The notes below the pieces were generated by a model. It made no database searches and was not told the DNA's origin. It saw only the letters and a program-made list of their open reading frames with translations. Made by a program: the position numbers and the translations under genes. Source: Bos javanicus (lineage: Eukaryota; Chordata; Mammalia; Artiodactyla; Bovidae). From it: 64,000 nt of DNA. The stretch is from positions 186,001-250,000 of the forward strand of contig NW_026893681.1 in NCBI RefSeq assembly GCF_032452875.1, given 5' to 3'. Every line of letters begins with the position of its first letter. Within the stretch, counting starts at the first letter, position 1. Of this stretch, positions 58,068 through 64,000 are shown one piece after another.

Positions 58068-58243
58068 GGACCTCAGCTGTGATGAATCATGCTGCTCAGC
58101 TGGCAATCATCAAGCAGCTGAATAGGCAGGAATCAGACGGCTCAGCTGGCCATTGTCAAGCAGATGAGCAGGCAGGAATCACGCAGCTCAGCTGGCAATT
58201 GTCAAGCAGCGGAGCAGACAGGAAAAACGGAGCTCAGTAGGCC
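57996..58243 (+). repeat. HOR core 13
   Basis: Same 248-bp core with the C allele. Flanking monomers on both sides (57180-57990 and 58244-58880) are heavily shifted towards the monomer consensus, but the core is identical to core 1. Confidence 0.95.
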
Positions 58244-61200
58244 CTGATCACGTGACTGATCACACACTGATCACGTGACTGATAATGCACTGATCACGTG
58301 GCTATAATGCACTGATCACGTGACTGCGCATGCACTGATCATGTGGATGATCATACACTGATCACGTGGCTGATCACGCAATGATCACGTGACTGATCAT
58401 GCACTGATCACGTGGCTATCATGCACTGCTCACGTGACTGAGCATGCACTGATCACGTAGCTGATCATGCATTGATCACTTGGCTATCACGCACTAATCA
58501 CGTGGCTGATCATGCACTGATCACGAAGCTGATCATACACTGATCACGGGACTGTGCATGCACTGATCACGTGGCTGATCATGCACTGATCACGTGGCTG
58601 ATCATGCACTGATAACGTGGCTATCATACACTGATCACGTGACTGATCATGCACTGTTCACTGGCCTGATCATGCACTGATCCCGTGGCTGATCATGCAA
58701 TGATCAGGAAGCTGATCATACACTGATCACGTGACTCTGCCTGCTGTGTGGCTGATCATGCACTGATCACGTGGCTGATCATGCACTGATCACGTCGCTG
58801 ATCATGCACTGATCACCGTGCTGATCATGAACTGATCACGTGGCTGATCATGCACTGATCACGTGGCTGTTCATGCACTGATCACGTGGCTGATCATACA
58901 CTTATCACATTACTGATAATGCACTGATCACGTGCCTGATTATGCACTGATCACGAAGCTGACCATACACTGACTGTGCATGCACTGATCACGTGGCTGA
59001 TAATGCACTGATCACGTGGCTGATCATGCACTGATCACCTGGCTGATCATACACTGATCACGTGGCTGATCATGCACTGATCACGTGTCTGATCATCCAC
59101 TGATTTGAAGCTGATCATAGACTGATCACGTGATTCCTGCACTGATCACGGGGCTGATCATGCACATATCACGTGGCTGATCAAGCACTGATCACGTGAC
59201 TGATCATTCACTGATCACGTGACTGATCATGCACTGATCACGTGGCTGATCATGCACTAATCACGTAGCTGATCATATACTGATCACGTGACTGTGCATG
59301 CACTGATAACTTGGCTGATCATGCCCTGATCACGAGGCTGATCATGCACTGATCACATGGCTGATCATACACTGATCACGTGCCTGATCATGCACTAATC
59401 ACGTTGCGGAACATGCACTATTCACGTGGCTGATCATACACTGATCACGTGGCTGACCATACTCTGATCACGTGGCTGATCATACACTGATCACGCGGCT
59501 GATCATGCACTGATCACGTGTCTATCATGCACTAATCACGTGAATGCGCATGAACTGATCACTTACCTGTTCATGCAGTGATTCCGTGGCTATCATGCAC
59601 TGATCACGTGGCTGATCATGCACTGATCACATGACTGATTAAGCACTGCTCGCGTAGCTATAATGCACTGATCACATGACTGCGCATGCCATGATCATGT
59701 GACTGATCATGCACTGATCACGTGGCTATCATGCACTGATAACGTGGCTGATCATGCAGTGATCACGTGACTGATTATGCACTGATCGCGAAGCTATCAT
59801 GCACTGATCACATGACAGCTCATGCCATGATCGCGTGACTGATCATGCACTGATCACGTGGCTATCATGCACTGATCATATGGCTAATCATACATTGATC
59901 ACCTAAATAATCATGCACTCATCCCGGGGCGGTCTTGCACTGATCACGTGGCTGATCAGGCACTGATAACTTAGCTATCATGCACTGATCACATGACTGC
60001 GCAAGAACTGTTCACGTGGATATCATACACTGGACACGTGACAGATCATGCACTGATCACGTGACTGATCATGCACTGATCTGGTGGCTATCATGCATTG
60101 ATCACGTGATTGGTCATACACAGATCACGTGACTGATCATGCACTGATCACGTGACTGCACATGCACTGATCATGTAAATGTAGGCAATGATCACATGGC
60201 TATCATGCACTGATCACGTGGCTGATCATGCACTGATCATGAGACTGAGCATGCACTGATCACGTAGCTATCATGCATTGATCAATTGGCTATCATGCAC
60301 TGATCACGTGGCTGATCATACACTGATCACGTGGCTGATCATGCACTAATCACGTTGCTTATCATGCACTGATCAGGTGGCTATCATGCACTGATCACGT
60401 GGCTGATCATGCACTGCTCACATGGCTGATCGTACACTGATCACGTGGCTGATCATGCACTAATCACGTTCCTTATCCTGCAATGATCAGGTTGCTATCA
60501 TGCACTGATCACATGGCTGATCATACACTGATCAGGTGACTGCGCATGCACTGATCACATGACTGATCATGCACTGATCATGTGGCTGATCATGCACTGA
60601 TAAGCTGGCTATCATACACTGATCAGGTGACTGATCATGCACTCTTCACGTGCCTGATCATGCACTGATCACGTGGCTGATCATGCACTGAATACGAAGC
60701 TGATCATACACTGATCACGTGACTGTGCATGCACTGATAACTTGGCTGGTCATGCACTAATCACATTGCCGATCATGCACTGATCACGTGACTGATCATG
60801 CACTGATCTGGTGCCTATCAGGCATTGATCCCGTGGTTGATCATACACTGATCACATGACTGATCATGCACTGATCACCTGGCTATCATGCACTGATCAC
60901 GTAGCTGATCATGCACTGATCAAGTGATGAACATGCACTGAAGACGTGACTGATCCTGCACTAATCACATGGCTATCATGCACTGATCATGTGACTGCGC
61001 ATCCACTGATCTCGAGGATGATCGTACACTGATCACGTGGCTGATCAGGAACTGATCACATGACTGACCATACAGTGATCACGTGTCTGAATATTGCTGA
61101 TCATGTTATTGATCATGTGCTGATCAGGTGTGTATCATGCACTGATCACCTGACTGCGCATGCACTGACCATGTAACTGTAGGCAATTATCACATGGCTA

Positions 61201-62728
61201 TCATGCAGTGATCACGTGGATGATCATGCACTGACCATGCACTGATCACGTAGCTATCATGCATTGATCACTTGGCTGTCATGCACTGATCACGTGGCTG
61301 ATCATACACTGATCACGTGACTGCACATGCACTGATGACATGGCTGATCATACAGTGATCACGTGGCTGATCATGCACTGATCATGTGGTTGATCATGCA
61401 CTAATCACGTCGCTGATCATGCACTGATCAGGTGGCTATCATGCACTGCTTACGAGGCTGATCATGCACTGATCACATGGCAATCATGCACTGATCACGT
61501 GTCTTATCATACACTGATCCTTGACTGATCATGCACTGATCACGTGCCTGATCATTCACTGATCACCTGGCTGATCATGCACTGATCACGAAGCTGATCA
61601 TACACTGATCACGTGACTGCATGCACTGATCATTTCGATGATCATGCATTGATCAAGGGGCTGATCATGCACTGACCACGTGGCTGATCCTACAATGATC
61701 ACGTGACTGATCATGCACTGATCACGCGGCTGACCATGCACTGATCACGAAGCTGATCATACACTGATCACGTGACTGTGCATGCACTGATAACGTGGGT
61801 GATCATGCACTGATCACGTGTTTGATCATGCACTGATCACGTGGCTGATCATACACTGTTCATGTGCCTGATCATGCACTAAATATGTTGCGGATCATGC
61901 ACTGATCACGTAGCTGATCATACACTGATCACCTGGCTGATCATACTCTGATCACCTGGCTGATCAGACACTGATCACGTGGCTGATCATACTCTGAACA
62001 CGAAGCTGATCATACACTGATCACGTGACTGCATGCACTGATCAATTGACTGCCCATGCACTGATCACGTGGATGATCATACGCTGATCATGTGACTGAT
62101 CATGCACTAAAAAAATGGCTGATCAAGCCCTGATCACATGACTGATCATGCACTGTTCACGAAGCTGATCATACAATGATCACGTGACTGTGCATGCACT
62201 GATCACTTGGCTGATCATGCACAGATCACATGGCTATCATGCACTGATCACTTGATTGTGCATGCAATAATCACGTGGATGATCATGCATTTATCACGTG
62301 GCTGATCATGCACTAATCACAAGGGTGATCATGAACTGATCACGTGACTTAGCATGCTGTGATCTCGTGTCTGAATGGTGCTGATCATGTGACTAATCAA
62401 GAACTGATCACGTGGCTATCATGCACTGATCACGTGGCTGATCATACACTGATCACGTGGCTATCATGCACTGATCACTTGATTGTGCATGCAATAATCA
62501 CGTGGATGATCATGCATGTATCACCTGGCTGATCATGCACTAATCACAAGGGTGATCATGAACTGATCACGTGACTTAGCATGCTGTGATCTCGGGTCTG
62601 AGTGGTGCTAATCATGTGACTAATCAAGAACTGATCACGTGGCTCTCATGCACTGATGATGTGCCTCAGGAGGCAATAACCAAAGAGCTGAGCAGGCACG
62701 AATCACGCAATCAGCAGGCAATAATCAT
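58068..62728 (+). repeat. HOR unit U14 (subfamily B, 4661 bp)
   Basis: This is a full-length B unit with all landmarks. The first ~800 bp lean to the consensus; the rest is typical. One base is missing in CAAGTGATGAAC (about 60923). No gene is visible. Confidence 0.93.
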
Positions 62729-62904
62729 GGACCTCAGCTGTGATGAATCATGCTGCTCAGCTGGCAATCATCAAGCAGCTGAATAGGCAGGAATCAGACG
62801 GCTCAGCTGGCCATTGTCAAGCAGATGAGCAGGCAGGAATCACGCAGCTCAGCTGGCAATTGTCAAGCAGCGGAGCAGACAGGAAAAACGGAGCTCAGTA
62901 GGCC
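62657..62904 (+). repeat. HOR core 14
   Basis: Same 248-bp core with the C allele. It opens the truncated last unit. Confidence 0.95.
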
Positions 62905-64000
62905 CTGATCACGTGACTGAGCACACACTGCTCACGTGACTGATAATGAACTGATCACGAGGCTATAATGCACTGATCACCTGACTGCGCATGCACTGAT
63001 CATGTGGATGATCATACACTGATCACGTGGCTGATCACGAAATGATCACGTGACTGATCATGCACTGATCACGTGGCTATCATGCACTGCTCACATGACT
63101 GAGCATGCACTGATCACGTAGCTATCATGCATTGATCACTTGGCTATCATGCACTAATCACGTGGCTGATCATGCACTGATCACGAAGCTGATCATACAC
63201 TGATCACGGGACTGTGCATGCACTGATCACGTGGCTGATCATGCACTGATCACGTGGCTGATCATGCAATGATAACCTGGCTATCATACACTGATCACGT
63301 GACTGATCATGCACTCTTCACTGGCCTGATCATGCACTGATCCCGTGGCTGATCATGCAATGATCAGGAAGCTGATCATACACTGATCACGTGACTCTGC
63401 CTGCTGTGTGGCTGATCATGCACTGATCACGTGGCTGATCATACACTGATCACGTCGCTGATCATGCACTGATCACCGTGCGGATAATGAACTGATCACG
63501 TGGCTGATCATGCACTGATCACGTGGCTGATCATGCACTGATCACGTGCCTGATTATGCACTGATCACGAAGCTGACCATACACTGACTGTGCATGCACT
63601 GATCACGTGGCTGATAATGCACTGATCACGTGGCTGATCATGCACTGATCACCTGGCTGATCATACACTGATCACGTGGCTGATCATGCACTGATCACGT
63701 GTCTGATCATCCACTGATTTGAAGCTGATCATAGACTGATCACGTGATTCCTGCACTGATCACGGGGCTGATCATGCACATATCAAGTGGCTGATCAAGC
63801 ACTGATCACGTGACTGATCATTCACTGATCACGTGACTGATCATGCACTGATCACGTGGCTGATCATGCACTAATCACGTAGCTGATCATATACTGATCA
63901 CGTGACTGTGCATGCACTGATAACTTGGCTGATCATGCCCTGATCACGAGGCTGATCATGCACTGATCACATGGCTGATCATACACTGATCACGTGCCTG
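62729..64000 (+). repeat. HOR unit U15, partial (1272 bp, cut by window end)
   Basis: This is the start of another B unit, with the 86-bp segment present (marker about 63394). It lacks 46 bp, two monomers, between CGGATAATGAACTG (63481) and CACGTGCCTG (63543), including the TTATCAAATTACTG step. No gene is visible. Confidence 0.92.

Larger units (their letters stand above)
1..64000 (+). repeat. Tandem satellite array of 23-bp monomers arranged in ~4.6-kb higher-order repeats
   Basis: The whole window is direct repeats of CTGATCACGTGG followed by CTGATCATGCA, with single-base variants. Common forms of the second half are the 10-bp CTATCATGCA and versions with CATACA, so repeats are 22 or 23 bp. 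Particular variants recur in fixed order every ~4.6 kb, for example CATCCCGGGGCGGTC, AATATTGCTGATC and a run of six or seven A, which defines a higher-order unit. All copies are in the same orientation. No interspersed element, gene or non-repeat flank interrupts the array, so both array ends lie outside the window. A eukaryotic satellite or macrosatellite is by far the best reading. Family and chromosomal location (centromeric, pericentromeric, subtelomeric) cannot be told from sequence. Confidence 0.97.

Noticed and set aside
1..64000. CRISPR array
   Set aside because: The repeats are directly abutting 22-23 bp variants of one sequence with no unique spacers and no cas genes; this is satellite structure.
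1..64000. Bacterial Dam/SeqA-type or oriC-like GATC cluster
   Set aside because: GATC density is extreme but continues for 64 kb with no genes, DnaA boxes or operon structure. HOR organisation and CpG decay fit a eukaryotic satellite.
1..64000. CENP-B box (pattern TTCG-N4-A-N2-CGGG)
   Set aside because: The nearest candidates, TTCGATGATCATGCA (about 3449) and GAAAAACGGAGC in the core, do not satisfy the pattern. No centromere claim is made.
1..64000. Telomeric, rDNA or known human-type satellites (alpha, HSATII, gamma)
   Set aside because: No TTAGGG-type arrays, no rRNA-like sequence, no ~171-bp alphoid period and no CATTC-type repeats are visible; monomer length and sequence differ.

Overview
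This 64-kb window is a single tandem satellite array. I see no credible protein-coding gene, no RNA gene, no recognisable mobile element and no CRISPR array. The base repeat is about 23 bp, built from two related half-units, CTGATCACGTGG and CTGATCATGCA. Both halves begin with the self-complementary hexamer TGATCA. Dividing window length by repeat length gives roughly 2,700-2,800 base repeats.

The monomers are organised into a higher-order repeat (HOR) of about 4.6 kb, all copies head-to-tail on one strand. Each HOR is marked once by a 248-bp core that does not look like the monomer. The core itself resolves into five diverged 46-bp tandem repeats, which is exactly two monomer lengths. The window starts inside a core, then holds 14 complete HOR units (U1-U14) and a 1,272-bp partial one (U15). 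Measured from the same point in each core, unit lengths are 4552, 4638, 4552, 4661, 4759, 4527, 3415, 6897, 4362, 4640, 4955, 4525, 1584 and 4661 bp.

The size differences are explained by identifiable events. There are two length subfamilies: A = 4552 bp (U1, U3, start of U8) and B = 4661 bp (most others), which differ by an 86-bp and a 23-bp indel. U8 carries an internal 2343-bp tandem duplication. U9 lacks 299 bp. U5 and U11 share a 293-bp duplication with a 91-bp loss inside it. U6 and U12 share a 136-bp deletion. U7 and U13 share a deletion junction of about 3 kb. The three pairs occur in the same order about 28.6-28.8 kb apart, so U5-U7 and U11-U13 look like copies of one multi-unit block.

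The organism is almost certainly a eukaryote: the sequence is megasatellite-like and gene-free with HOR organisation. The commonest damage to the monomer's CACGTG is CACATG or CATGTG, as expected from decay of methylated CpG, which favours a vertebrate or plant over a lineage lacking CpG methylation. I cannot name the species or satellite family from sequence alone.

Points most worth following up are: the core is nearly invariant while its flanks drift; the core shares the 23/46-bp period; there is a very dense array of CACGTG E-boxes; the block duplication is supported by shared breakpoints; and some tracts are suspiciously close to the monomer consensus, which may be ancestral copies or an assembly artefact. 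A 66-codon open frame recurs once per HOR, but it starts at GTG, has no upstream in-frame ATG and shows no sign of coding constraint, so I do not call it a gene.
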